Assembly: GCA_035533295.1 (NCBI GenBank)
Contig: DATLUA010000014.1
Span: forward strand, 32,284 to 96,283
Length of the DNA: 64,000 bases
Reading direction: 5' to 3'
Origin: JAGWJU01 sp035533295
Lineage (GTDB): Bacteria > Elusimicrobiota > Elusimicrobia > UBA1565 > UBA9628
In this document: positions 25,507 to 34,428 of the stretch, piece after piece
How positions within the stretch are numbered: position 1 is the first letter of the stretch
Layout: each line of letters begins with the position of its first letter
The notes under the pieces: generated by a model
Told to the model about the DNA's origin: nothing
Database searches by the model: none
The model's input: only the letters and a program-made list of their open reading frames with translations
Program-made: the position numbers and the translations under genes

Positions 25507-26832
25507 ATGAGCGGATGCGGCGACAAGTGCGGAGGATGCGGAGGGGGGTGCGGATCTGAATCCAAGCCCAAGGTGAGCAGCTTCGCGCCGGTGAAGCTAT
25601 CCTTGACGTCTCGTGCCGCTTCGGCGCCGACGGCTGCTGTGGAAAAAAACAGCGGCGGCCGAACGCCCGGCTTTAGGCGCTACCTGCCGCCCTTTAAGGT
25701 CTTCTTCACCTGGGACATCCAGTACGCCTGCAACTACCGCTGCAGCTACTGCATCATCTTCAAGAGCCCGCAATGGGATTCCTTCCTGTCCAAGAAGGAC
25801 CGGCCGCCGATCCCTGCGGAGCGCTGGATGGAAATCTGGGACGACATCCACGATCAATACGGCAGCGCTCACATCCACTGTTCAGGAGGCGAGCCGTTCT
25901 ATTATCCGCGCTTCATCGACATCCTGGCCCACATCACCAAGAAGCATACGATGGAGTGCGACACCAACTTGTCCTTTCCTGTCGACCAATTCATCGACAA
26001 AGTCGAGCGGGGGCGCTTCCGTTTCGCGCCGTCGTTTCATCCCGAGTTCGCGGAGATAGGCCCCTACATCGAAAAATGCGTGCGCTTAAGGAAGGCGGGC
26101 TATGACTTGGAGGGAGTTAATTATATCTGCTGGCCGCCGCATTTAAAGAAAATCCCTGAGTTCCAAAAGGCGTTCAACAAAATAGGCGTGGTTCTGACGC
26201 TTATTCCCTTTCGCGGGAGCTTCGCGGGTAAGGATTATCCCGACGCCTACACTCCGGAGGAGAGGCGCTGGATCAATCAGAACAGCGGCAATCCGGTGCT
26301 TTCGGAGGACTACGGCAACTGGTACAACGGCACCGGCCAGGGATCCAAAAAACACGAGAATCTGATGGTGGAGAAAGTTCCGCAGCAAGAACCTGAGCCG
26401 TTGCCGTCTTCCGCGGCCGTCGCGCCGATTACGCCGGCCCAGCCGGCGGCGGCACCTTCGCAAATTGCGGCGGGCCCCACGCCGGAGCCTTCTGAGGTCG
26501 CCTCGGAGACGGCGGCCAGGGCGCTGGAGGAAATTCGCGCCCACGAGGCGCAAAAGACGCGGGGAGAAGGTTGCGCCAGCCATGGTCGTACGGCCGTCAA
26601 TTGCCGTGCCGGCCAGATGTACGCCAAAATCCATCCCGACGGCAACGCGCTGCGGTGCTGCTTCATCGACGAGCGAGGCTCGATGGGCAATCTCATCGAC
26701 GGGACCTTTAAGCTCTACGATGAGCCGGAACTCTGCGAATATCCGGCCTGCAGCTGCTGGAAGAGCATGATTGTCGGAGAGGAGGGCCGCTGGCTGCGCC
26801 ATTGGGTCGGCGTGGCCAAAAATGCCGCATGA
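25507..26832 (+). CDS. Radical SAM protein I with Cys/Gly-rich N-terminus and Pro/Ala insert, fifth tandem copy
   Basis: The protein has 441 residues. The N-terminus MSGCGDKCGGCGGGCGSESK carries C4, C8, C11 and C15. Cluster cysteines are C75, C79 and C82 (YACNYRCSYCIIF). It has WDDIHDQYGSAHIHCSGGEPFYYPRF, PSFHPEFAEI, YICWPPHLKKI and PFRGSFAGKDYPDAYTPEE. It then has an insert of about 100 residues, rich in Pro, Ala and Glu (about 285-360), not found in the other copies. The SPASM-like end is CRAGQMYAKIHPDGNALRCC with CEYPACSCWK. The insert is low-complexity and probably a flexible linker. An ATGA overlap joins it to the TIR-like gene. Confidence 0.87.
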   Translation: MSGCGDKCGGCGGGCGSESKPKVSSFAPVKLSLTSRAASAPTAAVEKNSGGRTPGFRRYLPPFKVFFTWDIQYACNYRCSYCIIFKSPQWDSFLSKKDRPPIPAERWMEIWDDIHDQYGSAHIHCSGGEPFYYPRFIDILAHITKKHTMECDTNLSFPVDQFIDKVERGRFRFAPSFHPEFAEIGPYIEKCVRLRKAGYDLEGVNYICWPPHLKKIPEFQKAFNKIGVVLTLIPFRGSFAGKDYPDAYTPEERRWINQNSGNPVLSEDYGNWYNGTGQGSKKHENLMVEKVPQQEPEPLPSSAAVAPITPAQPAAAPSQIAAGPTPEPSEVASETAARALEEIRAHEAQKTRGEGCASHGRTAVNCRAGQMYAKIHPDGNALRCCFIDERGSMGNLIDGTFKLYDEPELCEYPACSCWKSMIVGEEGRWLRHWVGVAKNAA

Positions 26833-27383
26833 AAATTTATTTAAGCTACAGTCTCGCCGAGAAAGATAAGTCTATTTTGGATAAGATCGTGGGACTTTCC
26901 TCCGATTTCGGCGTCACGGTGGTGCCGGCTCCTCGTTCATGGCCGTCTCAGGACGCCGTGCCGCCGGAGGTCGCCGAAGCCATCGACTCCGCGGATTTCG
27001 CACTTTTTTGGCTGACGGTTGACGGTCCGGCCCTCTCCTGCATCAACTTGGAGGCTGGTTATATACGGAATTCTCCCCGACGACTGCCTTTTATGATTTT
27101 TTCGCCTAACGGCTTTGAGCCCTCGGGATGCCTGCAGTATCGTCCTTTCGTTCGCTTCAATATCCGCGACACGCGAATCACCATCGGCCAGATCTGGGAT
27201 TTTCTCCACCATGAATACTGCGACCAGCCGCAAGCGGCTGCTGCTTTTGGGGGCGTTTTATTGGCTCTCGTCGGGATGCTGTTGATGCGTCACGCGCCTG
27301 AGGTGCCGCCTCCCACGGATGATGAAAAATACCATGAGCAATTGCGCCAAGCCGCGGTCTTGCTGCGCGGAGGTCAGTCGTGA
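26829..27383 (+). CDS. TIR-like domain protein with C-terminal membrane helix
   Basis: The protein has 184 residues from an ATGA overlap start. Residues 1-115 follow a TIR layout: strand A and box 1 MKIYLSYSLAEKDK, a strand at VTVVPAP, EVAEAIDSADFALFWLTVDG, then SCINLEAGYI with E75 at the position of the catalytic glutamate of NADase TIR domains, and a final RLPFMIFSP strand. Residues about 135-153 (AAAAFGGVLLALVGMLLMR) look like one membrane helix, followed by a short charged tail. TIR domains cleave NAD+ or mediate assembly, and immunity is one known role. Here it is coupled at both ends to rSAM genes. The assignment is by motif only. Confidence 0.6.
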   Translation: MKIYLSYSLAEKDKSILDKIVGLSSDFGVTVVPAPRSWPSQDAVPPEVAEAIDSADFALFWLTVDGPALSCINLEAGYIRNSPRRLPFMIFSPNGFEPSGCLQYRPFVRFNIRDTRITIGQIWDFLHHEYCDQPQAAAAFGGVLLALVGMLLMRHAPEVPPPTDDEKYHEQLRQAAVLLRGGQS

Positions 27384-28777
27384 CGCCTGCTCGGCCGGCA
27401 CCGTTTTCCGCCCCATCGGGACTCTCGCCGCGGGATCTCGCCCTACGGCACGAGAAGCAGGCGCGCGAGCATTATTTGAAAGGGGATTATCCCTCCACGG
27501 TCGAAGATCTCAAGCGTTGCCTTGAAACCGCCGTCGTGCCCGAGCACAAGGACTTGCGCATGCGGCTCCTTATCCTGCAGAGCTTGCGCCGTTTCGGCAA
27601 GCAGGACGAGGCGTGGGCGGTCCTGCGGGAGATGGAGGGCCGCTACGGTGAAAGCGGCGAGAAATACATCCGGAATCTTCTGCTCAACGAAAAGGAGATT
27701 CAAGAAGGCCGCATTAAGATAGAGTCGTATCCCACGCGCCTGACCGTGCGGCCCACGAGCCGCTGCTCGGTCCACTGCATCATGTGCACATTTTGGAAGG
27801 AAACGCCGTGGGATATGCCGCAAAAAACCCTGGACGAGGTCGCCGATCTCTATCCTTACCTGGAGGACATCCTTTGGCAGGGCGGCGAACCCTTTGAGAT
27901 GGATCGCGAGATTCTTGAGCGCATTCTTCTGCGCGGCCGCGACTATCCGCGCATGCTCCAGAACTTCATAACCAACGGGCAGCACATCGATGAGCGCTGG
28001 GCCAAGATATTGGTGAGCATGAACGTCCATATGAAGATTTCCATCGACGGCACGACCGCGGAAGTCTACGAGAAGATCCGGGTGAAGTCCAGCTTCGAAA
28101 AAATTCTAACCTCCATCCAGAATCTCAACGGCGAAATGACACGGCAAAACCGGCGCATCGGATTCTGGATTCACATGGTGGTCCAGCGCTTGAATTACCA
28201 CCAGATCACGGACATGATCGAGTTCGCCCACCAGTACGGCTTTGACGGCGTGGCCTTGAGTCCCATGGAGGGGGATCTCTACCGCAAGATAGACGTCTTC
28301 AACTACGGCGATCCGGAGATTTGGCGCTCCATCGAGGAGCAGCGCGCGCGGGCCCGGCAGATGTGCCTCGACTACGGGATTTACCTTGAGGACAACATGC
28401 CGCCCCCGCCTTCGCTGGAGGACAAACCGCACCCCATAAGCGAGGAGGAAAGCGAGAAGAGATTTTCGCTCTACCCCATGCCCTTCGAGGATGGAGCGCG
28501 CTACGTTTCCAAGGAGTACTCCTATTTCTGCCTCTCCCCGTGGAAGAATATGATTCTCAGAAACGGCGGCGGCGTCCTGCCCAACTGGCACTGCGGCGAG
28601 CGCTACATCGGCAGCATCCATGAGAGCTCGCTTCTGGAGATTTGGAACGGCGAACCCATGCAGAACGTGCGCCGCGGGATTGTGGAACGGCGTTTCGGCG
28701 GCGTCTGCCGCCACTTCTGCCTCTCCGGGGCCCTGATGGAGACCTGGAAGCACCACATGGAGTGGTACTGGTCCTAA
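27380..28777 (+). CDS. TPR-radical SAM/SPASM protein J
   Basis: The protein has 465 residues and starts with GTG overlapping the previous TGA (GTGA). The first 110 residues are helical with TPR-like units (REHYLKGDYPSTVEDLKRCL and LRRFGKQDEAWAVLREM). The rSAM core has C129, C133 and C136 (SRCSVHCIMCTFW), with WQGGEPF as the SAM motif and KISIDGTTAEVYEKIR typical of SPASM enzymes. The C-terminus has CLSPWKNMILRNGGGVLPNWHC and CRHFC. TPR fusion suggests that a partner protein or peptide is recognised. The B12-type gene follows after 22 nt. Substrate unknown. Confidence 0.87.
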   Translation: MTPARPAPFSAPSGLSPRDLALRHEKQAREHYLKGDYPSTVEDLKRCLETAVVPEHKDLRMRLLILQSLRRFGKQDEAWAVLREMEGRYGESGEKYIRNLLLNEKEIQEGRIKIESYPTRLTVRPTSRCSVHCIMCTFWKETPWDMPQKTLDEVADLYPYLEDILWQGGEPFEMDREILERILLRGRDYPRMLQNFITNGQHIDERWAKILVSMNVHMKISIDGTTAEVYEKIRVKSSFEKILTSIQNLNGEMTRQNRRIGFWIHMVVQRLNYHQITDMIEFAHQYGFDGVALSPMEGDLYRKIDVFNYGDPEIWRSIEEQRARARQMCLDYGIYLEDNMPPPPSLEDKPHPISEEESEKRFSLYPMPFEDGARYVSKEYSYFCLSPWKNMILRNGGGVLPNWHCGERYIGSIHESSLLEIWNGEPMQNVRRGIVERRFGGVCRHFCLSGALMETWKHHMEWYWS

Positions 28778-28799
28778 AGCCGGCGATTTTGAATCGAGC

Positions 28800-30404
28800 A
28801 TGAGCCATAAAGCCGACGTCTTCCTAGTTCAAATGCCTCAGGCCTGCCCCGAGCCTAACATGGCCTTGGCGCAGCTCTATGCTTACATGAAAAAGGAAGG
28901 ATTCCAGACGCGGGTTATGGACATCAGCATCGCCCTCTACCATCGCCGCAAGGCCGTATCGGCGAATTTGTGGGCCGATGAGACTTGGTCCATATGGATG
29001 GATGAGGCGTTCGTATCCAGATTTCTCGCTGAGGACAAGGAATGGATGGAGGAACGTTGCCTCAAGGAAATTCTTTCGGCGCCTAATCCCGTCGTCGGTT
29101 TCTCGGTGAGTGGCCCCTCTTTGCGCTCAAGCCAAGTGCTGGCGCGCTGGATTAAGGACATCCGTCCGGACGCGCTCATAGTCATGGGCGGCCAAGTCTT
29201 CGCGGTGGAGCCGTTTTTCTACCGGCAGGCCATGGAGGACGCCTGCGTCGACGCCGTCATTCTTGGCGACGGGGAGGAGACGTTGGCTGAATTGGCCGCT
29301 CTCTATGGCGAGGGCCGGGACTGGGGGAGTTGCCGCGGACTTTACGTGCGCGACCCCAAAGGCGGCTTTCGCTTTATGGGAGAGCGGCCGCTTCTGGATC
29401 TCGATAGCCTGCCTTTTGCCGATTACTCTGCTTTCGACATGAGTCTTTACGGGAGCAACCACGTCAGCGGGCACGACTTGGTCTTGATGACAAGCCGCGG
29501 CTGCGTGAGGCGTTGCTCCTTTTGCGGCAACCGCACGGCGTGGAAGGGCTTTCGTCAGATGAGCGGAGAGCGGGTTTACGCCGAGATTGAGCATCAGCGG
29601 CGAGCCATGCCGAGCCTCTCTCATCCCGACAGCGAAATTAAATTTTACGATCTGCTCATCAACGGCGACATGAAGAAAATGGGTAAGATGGCCGAGCTTC
29701 TGGCCGAGGGGCCGGAACCGCCGCTGCCCTGGAAGGACGCCAACGCCGTCGTGCGTCCGGAAATGACATTCGATATTTGCAGCAGACTTTATCAGGCGGG
29801 ATGCCGCATCCTGATCATCGGCATGGAGTCGGGTTCGCAGAAGGTCCTTGATGCGATGGACAAAGGGCAAACCGTGAGCCAGATGAAGGAAGTGCTCAAA
29901 AACGCCCACCGCGCCGGCCTCAAAGTTCGCGCCAACTTCATGTTCGGCCACCCCGGCGAGACCGATGAGGATTTTGGCCGGACGATGGATTTTCTAAAAG
30001 AAATGCACCCGTATATTTACCAAGCCTACCCCAGTTACACGTTCACGCATTTGGAAGGCCGGCTGGCGCAGAACCCGGAGAAGTGGGGCGTGCGAAAAAA
30101 TCAGCATTACCTGTATTGGGAATCGGACGACGGCAGCAATACGTTTCCTAAGCGCCTGGAGCGCTATAAGGCGTTCCGGGAACTGGCTGTCTCCTTGGGC
30201 AAGCTCCCCATGGGCGACGGGCTTGTGCTTTCATTGAACGCCTACACGCATTTTAATTTCGGCGGCTACTATGAAAATCTGGGCCAGCCACGGGAAGCCC
30301 TTGATCATTACTGGGAATATTTGAGAGAGGATCCTTCCAACGCCTTTGTAAAAGAGAAGATATTGAAGCTTTCGCGGGCGCTGGCGGCGGTCGGAGCCGC
30401 TTGA
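28800..30404 (+). CDS. B12-binding radical SAM protein K
   Basis: The protein has 534 residues. The cobalamin-binding-type domain contains VFLVQMPQACPEPNMALAQL, VMGGQVF and LGDGEETLAEL. The rSAM core has C235, C239 and C242 (RGCVRRCSFCGNRTAWKGF). MFGHPGETDEDF is the usual late barrel motif. The tail repeats LYWESDDGSNTFPKRLERY, followed by one TPR-like unit (GYYENLGQPREALDHYWEYL), as in the 11344 and 16392 proteins. It has the standard length for BchE-like B12-rSAM enzymes. A 76-nt gap separates it from the SGNH/TPR gene. Substrate unknown. Confidence 0.88.
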   Translation: MSHKADVFLVQMPQACPEPNMALAQLYAYMKKEGFQTRVMDISIALYHRRKAVSANLWADETWSIWMDEAFVSRFLAEDKEWMEERCLKEILSAPNPVVGFSVSGPSLRSSQVLARWIKDIRPDALIVMGGQVFAVEPFFYRQAMEDACVDAVILGDGEETLAELAALYGEGRDWGSCRGLYVRDPKGGFRFMGERPLLDLDSLPFADYSAFDMSLYGSNHVSGHDLVLMTSRGCVRRCSFCGNRTAWKGFRQMSGERVYAEIEHQRRAMPSLSHPDSEIKFYDLLINGDMKKMGKMAELLAEGPEPPLPWKDANAVVRPEMTFDICSRLYQAGCRILIIGMESGSQKVLDAMDKGQTVSQMKEVLKNAHRAGLKVRANFMFGHPGETDEDFGRTMDFLKEMHPYIYQAYPSYTFTHLEGRLAQNPEKWGVRKNQHYLYWESDDGSNTFPKRLERYKAFRELAVSLGKLPMGDGLVLSLNAYTHFNFGGYYENLGQPREALDHYWEYLREDPSNAFVKEKILKLSRALAAVGAA

Positions 30405-30480
30405 GGAAGTGCGCGGGATTTTTAGCCGCTCCGACGAAAAATTCCTGCTCGCGCGAAAAAGAGAAATCCTGCCCTAAACC

Positions 30481-32115
30481 ATGGCTCGTCATCCTTTGCG
30501 GGCACGTCTGATTCTTGCAGGGTGTTCCATCGCCGCGATTGTTATCATAGCGGCCGGGTTGGAGGCGTGGCAGAGAGCCTTTCATTCAGGCCCGGCGGCC
30601 TCTGATTTCGTCACGGAGAACCAGCTGACGTGGCAAAGAGAGATGGACAAGCCGCTTTTCCGCATCGTGAACCGGGGTGGACGATATTATTTGGTGCATG
30701 CGTACTCTGCGATGCGGTTTTCAACCGGCCCGGAACGGATTCTTCCGCTCGAAAAACCGCCGAGCAAGACGCGGCTGCTGTTCATCGGCGAGTCAAGCGC
30801 GGGGCTGTCCGCCACCGCAACGCGCAGGATTATTGACAGTGATCCGGATTTGGACCGCTTCGAGGTGCTCAATTGCGCCGTTAGCGGAGGCAGTTTGGTG
30901 ATGGTGAAAAGCAGGTTTAGGGAATGCTCCCAATACTCTCCCGATGCCGCCGTTCTCCTTTTTGGGCACAACCTATTCTTCTCCCTGCGCCCCATTTCCT
31001 CGTTTTCCTATTGGGCGTTCGAGGTGTCGCGGCGCAGCGCGCTTTTGAATCGGTTGGCGACCATGCTGCGCGACAATTATCTGGTGTCTTCCTGGAGTGC
31101 TTCTGACGATCCCGCCTCCCGCTGGCGGAGCTTGGATAAATTCATTGCGCAGGTCGCCGCCTTCACGCAAGCGCGGCATATCCCTTTAATTTTATGCACG
31201 GCGCCGGTCAATATGTGGGTTCCACCATATATCCCGCCCGACAAAAAATCCGGCATCCTTTATAACCCCAGCTATTTGGAAGCGCGCTACCTTTACGCGA
31301 CCGGCCGACGAGAGGAGGCCATCAAGACGCTTGAGGACCTCGTTCTCGACGCCCCCGTTGCCTGGTGGCGCTGGAAGCTCGGCGCTTGGCTCTACCGGAA
31401 TGGGCAATACGGAGAAGCGGCTTTCTTTTTAAGCGACGCAAGAAACCTGGACCAAGAGCGTGACCGCGCGTCGAGCGCCGTCAACGACGTCATCCGGCAA
31501 TCCGCCCGCCGCTTCGGAGCCCTGGTGGACGCGGATCTCATGGTTCGGGAACGTTCGCCGCACGGCATTTCGGGGTGGACGAGCTTTATTGATTGCCAGC
31601 ACCTCAATGATCCGGCGTTCGCGAGCCTCGCCGCCTCGGTTTTGGGTGATGTCAACGGCGGGCGCGCGCCGCGCGTGCATCTTCCTTGGGAGAAGAGATT
31701 GTCGCTGACGCAGCAGTTGGAGCACCCGCTTGTTCCTTTTTGGCAGGGAGACTCCGTGAAATCTTCCAGGCTGTGGCTGACGCTGAGTTATGTGGCGCAG
31801 GCGCGGCTCGCGGAGGTTCTGGATCGGGGGGAATCGTCGGCGAAGGACGCGGCCCCCGCGGGAATCCATCGCGCCATCATATTCCTGGCATTCGCGCAGG
31901 CCTGCTGGCGCGCCGGTAAAAAAATCCAAGCGTTCCGGTTTAACGCGGACGCAGCCCGAACGGCGCCGGGCTGGGAAGAGCCGCTCATTCAGCGGGCTTT
32001 GTTCGACCTTGGGTCGAACCGCCGGAGCGAGGCCGCGCTGCTTTTGCGCAAAGCCTTGAAAATAAATTCCGCCAGGGCAGACGCCGCGTATTTTCTCAAA
32101 AGGAGCGCAGGATAA
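30481..32115 (+). CDS. Membrane-anchored SGNH-fold hydrolase-like protein with TPR tail
   Basis: The protein has 544 residues. An N-terminal membrane helix (about 9-27) anchors an extracytoplasmic domain. SGNH block I is FIGESSAGL with S105 as the likely nucleophile. Block II is LNCAVSGG, block III FGHNLFFS, and the D-x-x-H pair lies in FIDCQHLNDPAF. The segment PHGISGW precedes it, as in the 36484 paralogue. From about residue 430 the tail is TPR-like. SGNH proteins of this kind often remove or transfer acyl groups on surface glycans; that is family knowledge, not shown here. The 3' end overlaps the convergent 32096 gene by 20 nt. Confidence 0.75.
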   Translation: MARHPLRARLILAGCSIAAIVIIAAGLEAWQRAFHSGPAASDFVTENQLTWQREMDKPLFRIVNRGGRYYLVHAYSAMRFSTGPERILPLEKPPSKTRLLFIGESSAGLSATATRRIIDSDPDLDRFEVLNCAVSGGSLVMVKSRFRECSQYSPDAAVLLFGHNLFFSLRPISSFSYWAFEVSRRSALLNRLATMLRDNYLVSSWSASDDPASRWRSLDKFIAQVAAFTQARHIPLILCTAPVNMWVPPYIPPDKKSGILYNPSYLEARYLYATGRREEAIKTLEDLVLDAPVAWWRWKLGAWLYRNGQYGEAAFFLSDARNLDQERDRASSAVNDVIRQSARRFGALVDADLMVRERSPHGISGWTSFIDCQHLNDPAFASLAASVLGDVNGGRAPRVHLPWEKRLSLTQQLEHPLVPFWQGDSVKSSRLWLTLSYVAQARLAEVLDRGESSAKDAAPAGIHRAIIFLAFAQACWRAGKKIQAFRFNADAARTAPGWEEPLIQRALFDLGSNRRSEAALLLRKALKINSARADAAYFLKRSAG

Positions 32116-33352
32116 TTCTCCTTAATTCCCGCGCTTTTTCAGGGTAAGCCCGGTCATAGTAGTCAAGGATGGCCTTCTTCAAGGCCGGCGACCAAAATCG
32201 CCCGGGCCGATCAGCCAACGCGCGAAGAAAGACGCCCTTTTCAAGGCCTTCGCCGGCGGAAATATAATAAGACAGATCGCCTAATTTCCCGGAGTCGTCG
32301 CCCAGCCCTTCAGCTTCCCTGACGAACGCTTCGGCCAGAAAATCTTTCGTAACGCCAAGTGCTTCGCTATAGACGCCTTTTGAGCGGACGCGCATCCAGC
32401 GCCATTGCCTGGGCGGAGCGATCCATCCGCGCTTGTAAAGCCCATGGGCAATGGCTCGGGCTATCAGCCACTGGCCGCGGAGAGAGGGGTGCACGTAATC
32501 GATAAGGCACTCCGGAACGAACTGACGGCAGTCACCAGCGTTCTTGAAAAAACGCCTGGTGTCGATGAAGGCCGCGTTTTTATTCTGTTGGGTGCTTAGA
32601 AATCGGTTGTAAGGAGGCGGCGAGTTGCGGCTCGCCAATATCTGGATGTTGATTTGGCCCAAAAGGACGACGCGAATGGAGCGTCTTTCTGCGAGCCTAA
32701 TCATTTCCCGGATATTACGCTCGTAAAGAGGCATGAGCGCCGCGGGTTTGGGCGACGGCTCAGACAAATGCGCGGCCGCCAGTCGCATGATGGGGAAATA
32801 GCCCCGCAGCCAAAATAGGAGCCGGCCGAAACGATTGCCCATTTTATTTTGGAGCAGGCGCAGGTGGCCGTAGAGCTGCTCGTTGTTGCCCTCGTAGAGC
32901 ACGAAAAGATCCGGGTGGTACTTGAGAACCTCCTTGACGATGGCCAGATCGCGGGTGCTGTCCGATCCGGAAACACCGGCGTTGATGACTTGGACGCGCC
33001 TATTCGGAAGCACATCCTTGAGAAGATGGCCCAGCCATTCCGGATAGCCGGCCCGCGGGTAGAACGGATAGCCTTCGGTGGTGGATTGGCCGATGCAAAA
33101 AATGCGGTAGGCTCCCGGCGCTTTCGCCGCAAGGAATTTTTTTTGATTCTCTCCATCGATGAAGATAACATGGGGGTTGGGAACCGCCCATTCTTGGTTA
33201 TCGATGAATTCCTGGCGGTAGAGGGGGCGCTCCGAGATCAGCCAAGCTATCCGCGGATCGGGCGCGGGTTGTCCGAACGTGAGCAGGTGAAGCGGAATTA
33301 AAACGGCGGCAACGGCGCTAATTGAGAGAATCGGGCGAGGAAGCCGCGTCAT
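32096..33352 (-). CDS. Membrane-anchored SGNH/GDSL-type hydrolase
   Basis: The protein has 418 residues with an N-terminal hydrophobic segment (about 8-26) acting as signal anchor. Block I is FCIGQSTTEGYPF with S90 as nucleophile. Block II is INAGVSGSDS, block III is LYEGNNEQ, and the catalytic D-x-x-H is in LIDYVHPSLRG. The C-terminal 110 residues are helical and of unclear role. Unlike the two other SGNH proteins here it has no TPR tail and a more canonical glycine/asparagine set, so it is the most likely active esterase. It lies 17 nt downstream of the split TPR gene on the same strand and is the last gene of the minus-strand run. Confidence 0.78.
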   Translation of the reverse strand: MTRLPRPILSISAVAAVLIPLHLLTFGQPAPDPRIAWLISERPLYRQEFIDNQEWAVPNPHVIFIDGENQKKFLAAKAPGAYRIFCIGQSTTEGYPFYPRAGYPEWLGHLLKDVLPNRRVQVINAGVSGSDSTRDLAIVKEVLKYHPDLFVLYEGNNEQLYGHLRLLQNKMGNRFGRLLFWLRGYFPIMRLAAAHLSEPSPKPAALMPLYERNIREMIRLAERRSIRVVLLGQINIQILASRNSPPPYNRFLSTQQNKNAAFIDTRRFFKNAGDCRQFVPECLIDYVHPSLRGQWLIARAIAHGLYKRGWIAPPRQWRWMRVRSKGVYSEALGVTKDFLAEAFVREAEGLGDDSGKLGDLSYYISAGEGLEKGVFLRALADRPGRFWSPALKKAILDYYDRAYPEKARELRRIILRSF

Positions 33353-33369
33353 GGCTCGCCGGCTTGATT

Positions 33370-34428
33370 TTATTTGATGGAGGCCTCGGCGATTCTTTGC
33401 AAGTCTGAGAATGATGAATCGTACTGCTGGGCGTCGTGCTGCGCTCGGGCTTCGCGAACGGCTTGGGCGCCGTAGGCCAAAACGGCGGGAAACTCCCCCT
33501 GCCGGGCCGCGACTTCGAATAGGAGCCGTAGGATGTGGACCAATCCGCTCGGGTTTGGATTTTGCTGGGTTCTGGCGAGGACCGTCAGGGGAGCGATGCG
33601 GGGATCGTTCCGAAAATCCAGCAGCATCTTTTCGGCCTCCTGAAGCCGACCGGTCTCGATGAGGAGCTTAACCATGGCGTAGAGGGCTTCGTAGATCGGA
33701 GCTTGGTAGATTATCTTCTCCTTCAAGCTCAGCGCGCGATTGAAAAGCTGCTCGGCCTCGTCATGGCGGCCTTGCCTGGCTCGGACTCGTCCCAGGAGCG
33801 TGTGCCCCATGATGACTCGGGTGTTGAAAGGCCTCCGTCGCGCCATCGCGGAGAGCAGGCATAGGATTTCGGCGGCCTCATCCAGCCTGTCTAAGTCGAT
33901 CAGCGTGGCGCCGTTTTCGTGAAGGCTCTGGATTTCATAGGCGTGATCGTCTCCGAAAGGCTCATCGCGCAGCGCGCGGGCTTGATGAATGAAGTCCAAC
34001 GCCTTTTCTTTGCGGCCGATCGTGTTGTTAACGCGGGCAAGCCCCCAAAGGAGCTTGGATCGCACGCTTCTGGCCGCTCCTATTTTGCCGGCGGATTCAA
34101 GGCACTGCCGATAGAGGTCTTCGGCGGCGCAATGGCGGCTGGTGCCGATCAGGATATCGGCAAATTGCGAGGTTTGGCAGGCCCAGGCGTAATCATAGCG
34201 TCCGCGGTTCGTCATGTTCTCCAAGGCGGTCCGGGCGACGATTTCGCCCGCTCCCCATTTTTTTTGACCCATGAAAACGCAGGTTAGCCGGGCGGCCTCG
34301 AAATCGTTCCGCGGCGCGTCGGCGGCGCAGCGGGGACCTCTCCAGGCTTCGCTGTGGAGAGTCTCGCCTTCCAATGAGCGCCCTGCGTCGCGAAAGCGGC
34401 TGGCGAAGGTTCGATAACCCTGATTCAT
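33370..34428 (-). CDS. TPR protein, C-terminal part of a frameshifted gene
   Basis: This 352-residue frame starts at an ATG (34428) that is probably internal. It consists of TPR-type helical pairs, for example YDYAWACQTSQFADILIG, LLWGLARVNNTIGRKEKALDFIHQARAL, GHTLLGRVRARQGRHDEAEQLFNRAL and ALYAMVKLLIETGRLQEAEKML. It continues the N-terminal TPR gene on the same strand in another frame. Removing one G from the GGG run opposite 34418-34420 would join the two into one frame of about 574 residues. TPR proteins mediate protein-protein contacts. No catalytic motif is seen. Confidence 0.65.
   Translation of the reverse strand: MNQGYRTFASRFRDAGRSLEGETLHSEAWRGPRCAADAPRNDFEAARLTCVFMGQKKWGAGEIVARTALENMTNRGRYDYAWACQTSQFADILIGTSRHCAAEDLYRQCLESAGKIGAARSVRSKLLWGLARVNNTIGRKEKALDFIHQARALRDEPFGDDHAYEIQSLHENGATLIDLDRLDEAAEILCLLSAMARRRPFNTRVIMGHTLLGRVRARQGRHDEAEQLFNRALSLKEKIIYQAPIYEALYAMVKLLIETGRLQEAEKMLLDFRNDPRIAPLTVLARTQQNPNPSGLVHILRLLFEVAARQGEFPAVLAYGAQAVREARAQHDAQQYDSSFSDLQRIAEASIK

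Noticed and set aside
10205..30404. A small RiPP precursor peptide gene in the rSAM run
   Set aside because: Gaps between genes are 76 nt or less and contain no short frame with a leader-like sequence. Only the Cys/Gly-rich N-termini remain as tethered candidates.
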